A DNA stretch of 64,000 nt from Cornus controversa (Eukaryota; Streptophyta; Magnoliopsida; Cornales; Cornaceae). How positions within the stretch are numbered: position 1 is the stretch's first letter; each line of letters starts with the position of its first letter. Below are positions 12,382 to 24,554 of the stretch, in pieces. The notes beneath the pieces are model-generated. The model did not search any database. It had not been told where the DNA came from and saw only the letters and a list, made by a program, of their open reading frames with translations. The position numbers and the translations under genes are program-made. Location of the stretch: assembly GCA_026545225.1 (NCBI GenBank), contig CM048853.1, forward strand, positions 51,703,255 through 51,767,254, read 5' to 3'.

Positions 12382-13263
12382 GGCGAAAGGGCCAAAAATT
12401 CCTCTGTGCTTTTTAAAAAGTGCAAGAAACCCCCCTGTAGTGAGCAATTTACCCTCTCTTGCACATATTATATTTTTCTATAATCATTTTACCCTTCTAT
12501 TATTATAAAAAGAGGAGATCTTTTTTATGAAAAAAAATTCCAAAATTAATTTCGGAGAAAAAACTAAATATACACAATTACTTAATAAAAAATTTTGAGA
12601 GAAGAGTGGGTTTTTTTTTATTAAGTTATATCAATTTACGTAAAAAAATAAAAATACACAGTTACATAATAAAAAAATTCAGATTTTTTTTTTGTTTTCC
12701 GAAAAAATTTCCATTAGAAAGATAGAGAATTTATGAAAATAAAATAATTCTTGAAAAAAACAATCTGGAAATTATTATTATTATTCATATTTAGTGTTTT
12801 TTTCGGAAACAATTTTCGGAATTTTTTTTCCTGAAAAAAACTCCTTTTTTTATTAAGGTAAAGAAAAACTTAATATAAAAAAAAAAAAACCGTCTCTTTC
12901 TAATGGAAAATTTTTCAGAAAAAAAAAATCCAAAATTTTTTATTATGTAACTGTGTATTTTTATTTTATTTTTGTAAATTGATATAACTTAATATAAATA
13001 AAAAAACCTCTCCTCTCAAAAAAGTTTATTAAGTAATTGTGCACATTTAGCTTTTTTCTTCAGAATTTTTTTCGAAAAAAAAAAGCCTTCTCTTTTCTTA
13101 ATAATAGAAAGGGTAAAATGGTCATAGAAAAAATATAATATGTGAAAGAGGAGGTAAATTACTCATTTTTACAAATATGAGGGTGTGATATAGTCCCAAA
13201 AAAAATACAAGAGGACTTCTTGCACCTTTTTAAAAGCACAAGTGGGTTTTTGGCCATTTTGCC
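12382..13263. mobile_element. Foldback MITE, 9-bp TSD, with related empty site
   Basis: The ends are GGCGAAAGGGCCAAAAA and, on the reverse strand, GGCAAAATGGCCAAAAA. The flanks are TAATAATTA (12373-12381) and CAATAATTA (13264-13272), a 9-bp duplication with one change. The host sequence on both sides recurs uninterrupted inside HIPP intron 2 (17233-17545), which shows TAATAATTA once and so marks the unoccupied site. The interior is A/T-rich inverted subrepeats and is related to the outer element at 52286-54850. Confidence 0.85.
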
Positions 13264-14454
13264 CAATAATTAAGAAAAATAGTTAATTAAGGATGTGTTT
13301 GGATGTCTATGAAAAATTAATTTGGTCGTATTTTTCTCCACAGCAGTTGGTAAAATTGATTCTTTTAATCAACCCCATATAATATGATAAACATGAAGCT
13401 GAAATGTGTTGGAATTTCGTCATTCATGTAAATTATGGAATAAATGTATTATTTGCATATGTAATGAGATAAAATTGTATCAAATGTTCTGAGAAACAAA
13501 ACATACAAATTGAAAAATGGATTGATTAATAGTTTTGAAAATTAGCGAGTACAATCTTTTGAAATTTTATTGGTGTCTGGTCGGGTGGGTCTTTAGAAAA
13601 ATAACCAGATCAGATAATTTTCTACAAAAACACTTTCTACAAAAAAAAAAAAAAATACTCTATAAAAAGTCTTTTCTCGACTGCATGGAGAAAATCTGTC
13701 ATATACCATGGAGAAAACGCCCTGTTATATACCATGAAGAAGGAGACGCATATTTCCTTTATACAATCTGGCTATCATGTAAAAATTTCAAATTCCCAAA
13801 AAATAACAATATCTCACATCCCATCTATTTTAAGGAGGTTATGTCATGCAAGTGACTTATTTATGACATTGTTTTACATAACTTATGTATGAGTATAATC
13901 AATTCTAATTCTAAAAGAATAGGGAACTCTAGAGATCGAGTGGTAGATATTATGAACATCGTTTGGATAAAATGTCTATAAATAAGTGAGGATGTCATTT
14001 GTAACTGTGCAAGGTAACAAGCTCCGAGAGTGAGAAGCAGCCACGAGTGAGGGTGTGAAATTCTGACCCAACTTTGTAATTAGCATAATATGAGTAGGTG
14101 ATCAATTATTAGTAATTTTTGTGTCGTTTATACTTTTTACTCTTATTTTAAGATTTGGAGATCACCTGACACAATTAGAACACTTTTCAACCAACTTAAT
14201 ATAAAATTATCAACCCCTCTACAGTCATGCATCATATAACACCCAAATCAAGGTTATGAAGGTTATGACCAAACAAAATGTCATGAATCCCATGACAATC
14301 AAACTCAAATTTATCCACTTGCTATCTCCTGTGGGTGGTGATGTAATAGATTACCATGTTTAAGAACCCAAAACAACAACTAATATTAATCTTTTGCAAC
14401 AACGAAATGTATTTGTTATTTAATAGGGTGATTTTTCTATATATTTTATTATGA
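13264..14454. other. Intergenic; copy of HIPP-intron sequence at its left end
   Basis: About 13272-13520 is a diverged copy of HIPP intron 2 sequence (17263-17545). The remainder shows no gene. A 106-codon frame at 13535-13855 has no recognisable motifs and is not called. Confidence 0.5.
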
Positions 14455-14735
14455 CAGAGCTCCAAAAGTTGGTGGAGCACAAAGTGACATCAATTTTGCT
14501 AAAAATGAAAATCTTCCACGCTATGTATTTGGAGTATCTATATTTATAACTTCTCTCATGTTTATAATGGCTTTTAAATAATAAAATCTTATTTTGTTAT
14601 ATTTATATTTTGGAAATTACTGTATGTGAGAAATATTTTTAAAATTTTTGGAAGAAAAAAAACACATATTTGAGATTGCTAGTGTTGTGACACTGGAAAT
14701 GTGTTATTGAAGAAATTGGTTTACTTTATTTTTTT
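14455..14735 (+). pseudogene. Decayed 3'-end fragment of a second DA1-like gene
   Basis: The piece 'AAAGTGACATCAATTTTG' matches exon 6 of the DA1-like gene (around 7798-7815). It is followed within about 15 bases by a match to the last codons and stop region ('GAAAATCTTCCA' versus 'GGAAATCTTCCA' near 9130), then by about 200 bp that resembles that gene's 3' flank. Everything between exon 6 and the stop region is missing, so it cannot encode a peptidase. I infer an old partial duplication of the gene at 2871-9146. Divergence is considerable, so the call is moderate. Confidence 0.55.
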
Positions 14736-15281
14736 TAGTTCTTATCTATTAGTGTTAATTGACAGAAAAGAGTGAAATATGTATCTAGTTTGTTACTATG
14801 GCCTATTTATGAAATAGCCTCTGACCCTACTTTAAATCATGAATTGAGAGAGATAAATTTGAAATTAAATAATTGATAGTGTGAGTTCACATGAATTATT
14901 AAAATCTTGTGATGGTGTGATGTTTCTTTTTTAAATTTTGTTAAAACTCGTTGATAGGTTATTAGATTGAGAGCTATAAATTTTAAATATATTATTACGA
15001 GTTTAAATAAAAATTATAAAATATTAAAATGACATAACATCTTGTCATTATCTAGGTCACATAGAGCGGGAACGAGACCGAGAACAAGTACAAGAGCGGG
15101 AGTGAAAAAATAACAAATTTTATATCATTAATAGAGTGGCAGAACGAGACGCGCACAAAATACAAAAGCAAAAGCAAAAGCGTATGCGAATTTGCGAGAG
15201 TAGCATCTATTTAGAAGAATTATGTGATTTAGGTGAGTAGGGCTCTTTTAGGGTTCACATAAATCATAATAATGGCCTCTT
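14736..15281. other. Intergenic, nothing recognised
   Basis: AT-rich DNA without a supported gene. There is a short purine-rich, GC-richer patch near 15060-15210. Confidence 0.4.
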
Positions 15282-16070
15282 TCAACTAAGCAATTTGATT
15301 GGGTCTAGTCGTGAAGAATTTTTTTTAGGCCCAAAGCTTTCTTTGATCTGAAACCAGACGCCTACTGGCCCATCCTTAAAGCAGGCCAAACCTAGTAAGG
15401 CATACAAAGTTACAATTGGAGATTTGAGGTCATGGATTTCTTTTAGCAAACTAGATTCCATTTCCAAATCAATAAACATTACAGTCATATATATAAGAGA
15501 GATCCTCCATAAGAGAAGGAGAGACGCAATCTGAAGAGACAATACAAGTCTAAAACTTCAATGCAAATTTTGCAAGCCCATGAGCTGCCCTGTTTCCTTC
15601 ACGATAGACATGAATGAACAAGCAAAAAGTCTTCCCTGTTCCATGACCATTCCTAAATATCTTCAATCACAGCAAGCATCATCAGTGGACAGCAACCTAG
15701 ATTATCCACAACAACATTGGAATTCATTTAAAAAATAATATTGATCCATCACTCCCCAATAAGATGAACGGCATGATGCATAACAAGGGCCTCCACAAGA
15801 GAGGCATCCAAGATGTCGGGATTAAACCACCAGTCCCAACTAATACCCTCATCTTCATCAATCCATCCACTAACAAGACTCAACCACCAGTCCACCGCCG
15901 GACAAAACAACTGGGCTAAGCTTTCAACCTCCAAACCACAAATTTGACACGGCCTCTCCCACAACACCTTTTTCCCATATGGAGCTTTCGGTTCAAATTC
16001 TATCCTGAAGACATCGCCATAAAAAATGCTCGACTTTTGGCTTAGCCTTCAAAGACCACAATACGAGAAC
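15282..16070 (-). pseudogene. Remnant of LINE-type zf-RVT/RNase H coding region
   Basis: Reading on the minus strand, 15967-15749 encodes a zinc-knuckle-like WERPCQICGLEVESLAQLFC segment as in the zf-RVT region at the end of plant LINE reverse transcriptases. Further along, after a frame change, about 15680-15545 reads like the end of an RNase H-like domain (NLGCCPLMMLAVIEDI ... YREGNRAAHGLAKFA). The frames are broken by shifts and stops, and the reverse transcriptase body is absent. Such zf-RVT plus RNase H pieces are common debris of plant LINEs. It is not an expressed gene as far as the sequence shows. The exact ends are not defined. Confidence 0.6.
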
Positions 16071-16625
16071 TACTCACTTAAGGTGTCAGTATGATTTACT
16101 CTTGGATTCATCTACTATTGTGATAGCTATTGAAAAGATGTCGTTAACGGATGTTGTTCTTGTGTAATTACATTTTTATTCTTATAATATCACACAAATT
16201 AATGATTCTTGACATTGACCACGTTAACTTTTAAAGGTCATTACCAAAAGATAGGATAAACAATAAAGATCCAATTGTCTGTGTTTTCCTTAGAAATTAA
16301 AATAATAACAGGTAAGTGGTACAATGCAATTAGTCAATTGGATCACATGTAATGGTACATTATGAGAAACCCACAAGTAAAGACATCGTCCTCTCCTATG
16401 TGAAGAAATTATTAATTTTCTTCTACCAAGTTTTAATTAGCCAGTGAACTACTCACCTACCAGTTGAATTTAAAAATACCAAGACCAACAAATTATATTT
16501 TTCTTCATGCTTCTGAGCTTCAAATTCAAGCACTGTCCCAACCATTTCCAGATAGTCTTTTCTCATTAGAGTCTCTCATTTTGAAATTTTCTTGCTCATC
16601 CATCGATAAGAGCTTGGTGGCTACA

Positions 16626-16859
16626 ATGACAAAAGAGGAGAAGAAAGAGAAGGTAGAATCACCTATTACTGTAGTTTACAAAACTAATTTACATTGCCCA
16701 AAATGTGCACATGACATCAGACAGCCTCTCATGAGAACCCCAGGTACTTCTTAATTATATAATGTTTCATAATTTTAGTATAGTTTGTGTATGTTTATAA
16801 TTTTATGTTTATGAATAGTTTGTGTATGTCCTATACACACTAGAAACACTGACAAATGT

Positions 16860-16895
<36 letters not shown>

Positions 16896-18523
16896 TATCA
16901 CACTTTTTTTTTTTTTTATTCAGTTTCTCCATTTTTGGTGATATATATATACTTGAAATGTCATGCTAACCAGGTGTTCACAGTGCTGACGTCAATTTTG
17001 AGAGCGGTGAAATTACGGTTAAAGGAATATTTGATGCCAAGAAATTGCATGAAAGAATAGAGAGATTGAGTAAGAAAAAGGTAGAGAAGGTTAAGGAAGT
17101 TGTTCCAGAAGAGAAGGTAGGTTTTGATAATTGAAGTGCAAGTCTATTTTTATTTATCGAAAAGAATTATAAGCCTATTTTAATTATCATAATTTCCCTT
17201 TTATTACCCATTGGGATCCTTTAAAGATGGTTTATATGACTCAGTAGACCATTGAAATAATAATTAAGAAAAATAGCTCATTAAGGATGTGTTTGGATGT
17301 CCATGAAAAATTAATCTGTTCATATTTATCTTGATAATAGTTAGTAAAATTGATTTTGTTAATGGAACCCCCACATAATATGATAGATATGAAGCTAACC
17401 ACCTCCAAATATTATATATCTTATATATAGAAACTGAAATGTGATGGAATTTCGTCATTCCATGAAAATGATGTAATAAATGTATTATTTGCATATGTAA
17501 TGAGATAAAATTGTATCAAAATGGTATGAGAAACAAAACATACCACAAATTCAATATCATCCCGGACTGGACATCTTCATTGGCAACCAATTTTGGGGTC
17601 TTAATTTTTAATTGAAAAATCATCATCCCTTGAAATTCTAAAATTGATATCATAATGATGCATGACCATCTTGATAGTCCAACCAATCTTAATTTGATTT
17701 CTAATATATTGTGTCAGTGTATCATATGCTTACAACAATTGTATGAATAGAATAAACAAATTAATTAATCATTTGTTACTGAAAAAAATCACATTAATTT
17801 AATTTATGCAAAATGACTGATTATGTTTCTTGGGACTGCATGAATTGAGGAAACTGCAAGGACAACAAAAATAAAGGCTCATATGCACTGCGACCAGTGT
17901 GAGCGCGATCTGCGCAAGAAGCTAATCAAGAACAAAGGTAATTAACAACGGAGGAAGAATGGTATCAAAATTGTTAGATTTGTTCAACTTGATGAAGTTA
18001 ATTGCTATTGAGAAATGCAGGTATTCATAATGTTAAAACGGACATGAAAGCTCAGACTATAACAATTGAAGGAACGATCGAACCTGAAAAACTATTAGCA
18101 TTCATGAAAAAGAGGGTGCACAAACATGCAGAGATAATATCTCCCAAAGAAGACAAGAAGGAGGAAAAGAAAGAGAAGACTACAGTGGAAGTGAAATCCA
18201 CAGAGATAATATCTCCCAAAGAAGACAAGAAGGAGGAAAAGAAAGAGAAGACTACAGTGGAAGTGAAATCCACAGAGATAATATCTCCCAAAGAAGACAA
18301 GAAGGAGGAAAAGAAAGAGAAGACTACAGTGGAAGTGAAATCCACCGAGAAGGTTACAACAGTGGAAGTGAAATCCAAAGAACCCAAGGAAATTATAGGG
18401 TTTAATGAAGAGAAGAAAGTGGAAGCAAAAACAAAGGAGGGAAATGTTCCATATTTTGTTCACTATGTCTATGCTCCCCAGTTGTTTAGTGATGAAAATC
18501 CAAATGCTTGTTCTATAATGTAG
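16626..18523 (+). CDS. HIPP: Heavy-metal-associated isoprenylated plant protein (HIPP), two HMA domains
   Basis: Four exons, 16626-16743, 16974-17116, 17850-17937 and 18021-18523, join in frame to 283 residues. HMA domain 1 (about residues 14-75) has the metal-binding pair CPKC in LHCPKCAHDIRQPL. HMA domain 2 (about 90-150) has CDQC in MHCDQCERDLRKKL. A lysine/glutamate-rich linker contains three perfect-length copies of a 24-residue unit starting EIISPKEDKKEEKKEK. The protein ends CSIM, a CaaX box for isoprenyl transfer. HIPPs bind metal ions or act as membrane-tethered adaptors in metal homeostasis and stress responses. The start at 16626 was chosen because MTKEEKKEK is the first ATG before HMA 1 and fits the family; the open frame upstream has no ATG. 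Part of intron 2 recurs near 13.3 kb. Confidence 0.9.
17233..17545 (+). repeat. HIPP intron 2 block duplicated near 12.35-13.52 kb
   Basis: The sequence from 'TATATGACTCAGTAGACC' through 'TGTATTATTTGCATATGTAA' and beyond matches 12347-12381 plus 13272-13500. The other copy is interrupted by the 882-bp MITE, while this one is not. This makes the present copy the related empty site. Confidence 0.8.
18131..18346 (+). repeat. 72-bp x 3 coding minisatellite in HIPP
   Basis: Units at 18131-18202, 18203-18274 and 18275-18346 are essentially identical; the third differs at its last base. Each is 24 codons, so gain or loss of a unit keeps the frame. The near identity points to recent expansion. Long open frames on the minus strand here are a shadow of the repeat. 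Confidence 0.95.
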
Positions 18524-18782
18524 ATAGATAGATATATATAGCACACTCATGAACATCGCATATTCATAAAATTTGATTTTATCTTTCACTTATTGTTCTA
18601 AAATTATACTCGATATAAGTTAATTTACTAGACCTAGCTTGTATGTAACCATGTTTAATTTTAAAAGGTGTGAAATAGTATTGAACTGTGACATTGCATA
18701 TCATAAATTAAGAAGGTCAATACATGTATTATCTTATCTAACAAGCTAAACTAATTGAACTAAGTGAGAGTATATGGTATTA

Positions 18783-19430
18783 GGGGTGGTAATTCGTGTT
18801 CATGTGTGTGTCGATCTATGAGTATTTTATTAAATAGTTTAATCCTAATCTGATCTATTTAATAATTGGGTCAAAGACCCTCAATACTAATCTAACTAGT
18901 TTATTAAATGTGTTATCCGTGTCAACCTGTTTAATAAACATGTCATATAATGACACGACTTGTTTAATAATATTTTTAATCTATTTAACTTATATCATAT
19001 GCGTTTTTTCATCTCTAAAAATCCCTTTAAAGATCGTATAAGAAATAAATTACATTTCAATACATAAATCCTAAAATCAAACTATATTATAAATTTTGTA
19101 CCTATATTTAAACTCAAAAACATACTAAGGTGATTCAACAATTGAAAAGACACCATAACAATATCATCTTTTTATGCCTACATCACAATTAAATATATTA
19201 CAAACAATTGCAACATATATATAACTTTGTATATATAAATTTGTATAAAACCATTTGGTAATCGTATCATAATAGTGTCACGGATTAGACAGTTTAAATC
19301 TAAATTCAATTCAAGTTTTGCGTGTCGTGTTCGTGTCCACCCATTTATTAAACGTGTCAATTTACCTCAAATCCAAATTTACTTTAACTCATGTCCAATT
19401 TGATCACCCATGTCCGATATAACATAGAAT
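18783..19430. repeat. hAT-like repeat related to 9386-9614
   Basis: It starts TAGGGGTGGTAATTCGTG and shares the 'CACGACTTGTTTAATAA' body with the copy at 9386. The right part (19255-19430) carries the inverted 'CGTGTCGTGTTCGTGTCCACC' motif. The ends are not sharply defined. Confidence 0.5.
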
Positions 19431-19885
19431 ATTAAGATTTGCTGTCTTTCTCTAGAGCCACCTGATCGAATTACCTCCACCAAGTGATGCAAGAATCCAG
19501 ATTTGTTAAATGTGATTAAACAACCATTAAGTAGTACTTTTGACATACTAAGTAGTATATATTAACAGAACTTACAATTACTAGTTCGATATTACACGAA
19601 TAGACAGTCTGGCAGTTGGTAGAACTAGAACCATGCATGCAAGTCATTTGTAAAACTAAACGATTACATGCACGCAAGCAAAATGCACAAACAAGCCAAG
19701 TTATGTGAAAGAAAAAGTAAAGTATGAATATTACTTCCTATTCGAAAACGACCTGAGAGCATGAACAACAAGTAAATTAAGCAAAAAATAAAGAACAATT
19801 ACTGTGTATTAGTCATCAATTAATTAAAATACTTGTTGATCAAAGAAATACATTTTTTTTTCTGTTATGTATAGGATATGACATT

Positions 19886-20931
19886 CAGGGGCGGAGCCGC
19901 CGTTGCCCCCAAAATTTTCAAATTTTTTTATTATATAATTAATTTTAAATAATACCTTAAAATTTATTAAAAATTTCCATTTGGCCCTTCAAATATTTTC
20001 AAAACACTCATATATTGACCCCAAATAGAGAATTTGAAAATAAATTTAGCTTGTATCCCCTTGAAAACTATATAAAAAAATTAAACTTAGACCTTATAGT
20101 CATACTTTTGAAAGTCCAAATATTGTGAAATAAAAATTTAAATTCATTAACATTGTAATACTTATTACAACAAATCGTTATTTCATTTACATATACACAT
20201 GTACAATATCTATTATATTAAATCAAAAGAGAAATATACTAATATCCTCTCATATTCAATAAAAATGCATGAACCTTTCTTATCAAATATTTTTGTAAAT
20301 TAATGTTTACAAGAAAAACATTAGAATTATATAGCAATCTTCATTTGCTAAATGACGAATTGAAAGGAGGAAAATAAAGTGTTGTGAGATTGTAAACCAC
20401 AACAATGATCATATATACTAAAACTTTTAATGGTTATTTACTAAAAAATAACAAATTCTATGACTAAGTTATGTTAAAGCCACTAAAACATAATTTTGTT
20501 TTGTTAAAACTTGTGAGATTTTGTTTAGTTAAAATCATTATTTTTTTTAATCAAATATATCTTTCCGAAGTAGAATCAAATTACTCAAAATCATTTTCTA
20601 AAAATTGGATTTAAAAAAAAAATGAAACAATTAATTTTTGAAGGAAAATTGGTTCCCTAATTTTTTTTTCTTTCCCTTTTCACTTTTTAGTTGTAACTTA
20701 TCATTTCATCTTCTCAATTTTTTCTTTCTCACATCAATTTTCAGTCTAATTATTTAAGTTGCATTTTTCTCAATTTTGAAAAAAAAAATTCTTGAACAAA
20801 TTTCTCAAGATATATAACACTATAACTAAAATTTAAAAAAATTATATTACAATTGGTTGCTAACATTTTCAAATTTTAATTACATAATGTAAATTTGGTC
20901 TCCCAAACTAAATTTCCTGGCTCCACCCCTG
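19886..20931. mobile_element. hAT-type non-autonomous element, 8-bp TSD
   Basis: The termini are CAGGGGCGGAGCC at the left and GGCTCCACCCCTG at the right. The perfect 8-bp repeat ATGACATT flanks it (19878-19885 and 20932-20939). Eight-base duplications and CAGGG ends are typical of hAT elements. The 1046-bp interior has no transposase. Confidence 0.9.
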
Positions 20932-23052
20932 ATGACATTAAGAAGAATTTGTATTAATATGTATATATAATGCTCACACTTGGCACAAAAGAATATGAAA
21001 AATTTCCAAACAAATGTGACATTCACATAGGTTTCTTATAAATGTACAGATAGTTACCCAAACAAAATAGAGATAAGGTTTGGAATGAATCATATACACA
21101 ATAAGGGGAAAAAGAGGGTGTAGGTGTCAGACCATCACTCAAGCAGCTATGTATATATATATAGCCAGAGAATGTAGTACAAAATATATAGGTTGCTTAT
21201 AGTTATAGATGTGTTGCCTTGCCTGACTTATCCATACACTGGGTTTCAAGTTTTGGTAGGTCAACAAAGCACTATCTAAAGGAAAAAAACAAAAAAAACA
21301 AAGCACTATCTAGGACATCTTTACAGAACTCCTTCCTAAATTTTTTAAGCGAAAGAAAGATATATAATCATAAGATAGACAAGTAGCTGAGAATTCATGG
21401 ATATATATATATATATATCGTTTGTGATACAAAACTCAATTAAGTTATCAGAGTTAGCTGATCTACCAAGGGACATATATTAGTCATAAAATTAAGTTTC
21501 ATATCTGAATCTTTTAAAGCATTCCTTCTAACTTTTCATGTCATCTAGATGAAAGTTGTTGCTAAACTCATAATCCAGAGAGAATGAAAAGGAGGAATGA
21601 GTGATACAAAAATGATTTCTTAAAATGATGACATACATTAAATAAATAAGAGAATGAAACACATTGTGGCATTAGAAAGGTACAAGAAGAAAAATATATA
21701 GAATAGGAATAGGATAATTACTTGCTTTTAACTTCATCTCCGTTTCGCTCACTAGCATATTAGTCTTGAGAAAAGATCTAGTTTTAGTTACCTATATGGA
21801 GGGAAAAAAAGCAAAGGACAATTTCTCTCCATTTTTTCTTCCTCATGGACAAGTAATACGATATTTGAGTGTTCCTCAATTAACTACCTGGTTTGGTCTG
21901 CTTTGCGGGCGTGCCAGAGTCTCATGTGGACTCCAAAATCTCAATAACAAATTTCTTCCTATATGATTCAATGGGTTTAAGCCAACACGACTCAATTGGC
22001 GTGACTAAAAAATGAGACGATGTTGAAAAGTAGGGATTACCCTTCCCTTAAGGTTGTCAATTCCTCGAAATAAAAGGACTTTTGTAATTTCAAAATTTGC
22101 AACTTAAAATAAAAATGAAATTAATTAAAGTTATGTTCAGTAGTTATATGGAATTGGTGCATTGGAATTGAAATTGATGGAATTGAAAAAAAATTAGTTC
22201 AATCATTAAATTAAATTTTCTCCAATTCCACTCATTTGAATTCAAGACACCAATTTCATGTAACCGAACATAACCTAAAGTGAAATTAATTACTTGGAAG
22301 TCACTTTTATTCATCATCATCGTTTTCATTACAATGTTCGTGATCTAATACACAATAAAATCTACAAAGTATACAAGTTGATTACAAAAGCTTAGTTCAA
22401 CTGCATTGATTAAGCCTACAAGTAACACTAGTTACATGTAGAAAGAAATATCAAAGTTACGATTAGAGCGACTATGCTATGAACAGGAAAAACATGCACT
22501 TTACAAGTTCTGCAAATTGCTTCTCCAACTATTGAAAATGTTGCAATTTGTCCCTTCAGAGGGATATCATGCAATGTTTTCAATAGTAGAGGAGGGCAAA
22601 ATGGACAGTTTACAAAAACTTGTATGGTACATTATGTTTTCTGCAAATAACCCTACTAGGATTGTAATTAAATTCCATCCAAGTCTCACTTAGAAAATTG
22701 AGACCAGAATGGGTCTAATACAATTGAAGTGGTCATCCAACTTGTATATTTGTCATTTAATGAGAATGGAAGTGAATTGGTCAAATGAATAACAATATGG
22801 CCAAATTGGACAGCCAAGTGGCAATATAAAATGGGGTAGGTGCTAATCGGTTGACAAGTGTCATGTTTGGGTGTAAATACTAAGAGAGAGAGAGAGCAGG
22901 ATGTATATCATATTGTATTCAAAACAACACTAGATCGCACATGATTTATCTTTATTAGCTATGATATTCTATTCAAAGCAACACTAGATCTCTGAAATCC
23001 TTACTTTTTGGTAGTTTTTTTTTTTTTTCTTTCTAGTACATCCTTTTTCTTT

Positions 23053-23097
<45 letters not shown>

Positions 23098-23459
23098 TTA
23101 AAAATGAGTATAATCCTCTAAAGCTCAATGAATATAATTTTTAAAGGAAGAAAAAAAAAAAATTTTGTTTTAGTCCCTCCAATATCCAACTATGTTATGA
23201 ATTTTGTGAATATGCAGCTTCAATTATAAAAGTTGTATCATTATGCAAAATGCTTAAAAGCAATTAATAGCTAAGCCTCAAAGCATTCTAAAGAAAAAGT
23301 TATGATCATGAATTCCACAAAGAGCAACAACAAATTAAAGAGTTTTTACAAATCAAAAGAAAAGTTAATTAAATCAACACAACAAACAAACTGATTATAC
23401 AAGATGGAGATAGTAATAATCTGTTACTTTTCTGACCTTTTTTAATTTCCACCTACAAA
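20932..23459. other. Intergenic / 3' side of the AHL gene
   Basis: No gene is supported. A 66-codon frame at 21766-21966 has no recognisable motifs. The last few hundred bases are the 3' flank of the AHL gene. AT run near 21402-21418. Confidence 0.45.
23057..23092. repeat. (CT)n microsatellite
   Basis: About 18 uninterrupted CT units, roughly 370 bp beyond the AHL stop codon. Confidence 0.95.
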
Positions 23460-24284
23460 TTAATAGGGAGGCCGTCCGCCGGAGTTCCCGCCCCACCCAT
23501 CCGCCGGCAACCCACTACTCGGCATATTTAGCTGCAAATTGAAGAAAGGATTGCCCGACAACGGATCTGGAAACGAGTGACCACCACAACCTCCGCCACC
23601 AACTCCGCCACCGCCACCGCCACTAGAGGTTTGTGAAACCTGGGGCGGCTCTTCTTCATCCAAGGGCAATCTTTCATAAGCCACATTACTAAAAGATGAT
23701 GCAATAACAATAACAGGTCCTGAGGCAATCAAAGCACCCACAACATTCCCTCCAACCACCTGTCCTTGTCCTCCCGCCAAATATATAGTCAGACTGGTGG
23801 CACCCGGCGGAGCCGGCGGTGGCAGGAACGAACCCGACAGCGATAGAATCTCGAACCGACCGTGCAGCGTAACAACTCCGCCGACTGCCGCCGGCTGCCG
23901 GAGCGTCACGTTGGTCACCGTGCCACTTCCGGTCAATACACATATCCCTTGCTGCCTCTTCCTGGCATAATTAGCCACCGACTCGAACACGTCGCAGCCA
24001 CTGGAAACCTCCAGTATGTGAGCCCGGAGAGTGTTGGGGCTTTCACGGGTGATTATCACCGGCGGTTTTGGCTTGTTCTTTGAGCCAGCGGGGCGGCCTC
24101 TTGGCCGGCGAGAAACGGCATCGTTTGGACTGGTGTCGGACGTGATGAGGTCGAGGCCTTGGTGATTGGTGTCGCCGTTGTCGCCGGAAAAATGGGTTTG
24201 GTTGTTGAGATCGTCGGAGTCTGGTGGTCTTTGGAGGTGGTGATGAAGGAAGTGAGAAGCTGAGCCCAAGTCTAATCCAGCCAT
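23460..24284 (-). CDS. AHL: AHL protein: AT-hook motif nuclear-localized DNA-binding protein
   Basis: Intronless gene, 274 residues. One AT-hook, [17 protein letters not shown] (about residues 60-76), binds the minor groove of AT-rich DNA. It is followed by a PPC/DUF296 domain (about 78-205) containing the GRFEIL motif needed for interaction with other AHLs and transcription factors, and [20 protein letters not shown]. The tail is Gly/Pro-rich. One AT-hook with the [13 protein letters not shown] form and no introns is typical of clade A (type I) AHLs; the opening MAGLDLG and the overall pattern recall AHL23/AHL24-like members. These act in the nucleus on chromatin and limit growth, flowering and hypocotyl elongation. 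The frame is open back to 24461, but those 59 extra residues (Ser/Phe/Leu-rich) do not fit the family, so the start is set at 24284. A CAA-repeat leader precedes it. Confidence 0.95.
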   Translation of the reverse strand: MAGLDLGSASHFLHHHLQRPPDSDDLNNQTHFSGDNGDTNHQGLDLITSDTSPNDAVSRRPRGRPAGSKNKPKPPVIITRESPNTLRAHILEVSSGCDVFESVANYARKRQQGICVLTGSGTVTNVTLRQPAAVGGVVTLHGRFEILSLSGSFLPPPAPPGATSLTIYLAGGQGQVVGGNVVGALIASGPVIVIASSFSNVAYERLPLDEEEPPQVSQTSSGGGGGGVGGGGCGGHSFPDPLSGNPFFNLQLNMPSSGLPADGWGGNSGGRPPY

Positions 24285-24509
24285 AAACAACAACAACAAC
24301 AAACGAGAAGAGAAAGCAAAGAAAAATAAACTATGATTTAAGAATATAAAAAAACTGGTTTTTTTATGGTTTATAAGAAAGTGCGAGCAAACCCTGGAGA
24401 GAGTAGAAAACAAAGGGAATCGGGTGCACAGCGAGGAAAGAGATGAGGAAGGAGGAGACATAGAGTGGCAACGAAGCCACTATACAACCAAATTATAATA
24501 TAAAATATA

Positions 24510-24554
<45 letters not shown>

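Noticed and set aside
18052-18589. Long minus-strand open frames across the HIPP last exon
   Set aside because: They are the reverse of the 72-bp coding repeat; the plus-strand HIPP reading explains the region fully.
24285-24461. 59-residue N-terminal extension of the AHL protein
   Set aside because: Ser/Phe/Leu-rich, unlike AHL N-termini; MAGLDLG at 24284 is the family-type start, so the upstream part is most likely leader and promoter.
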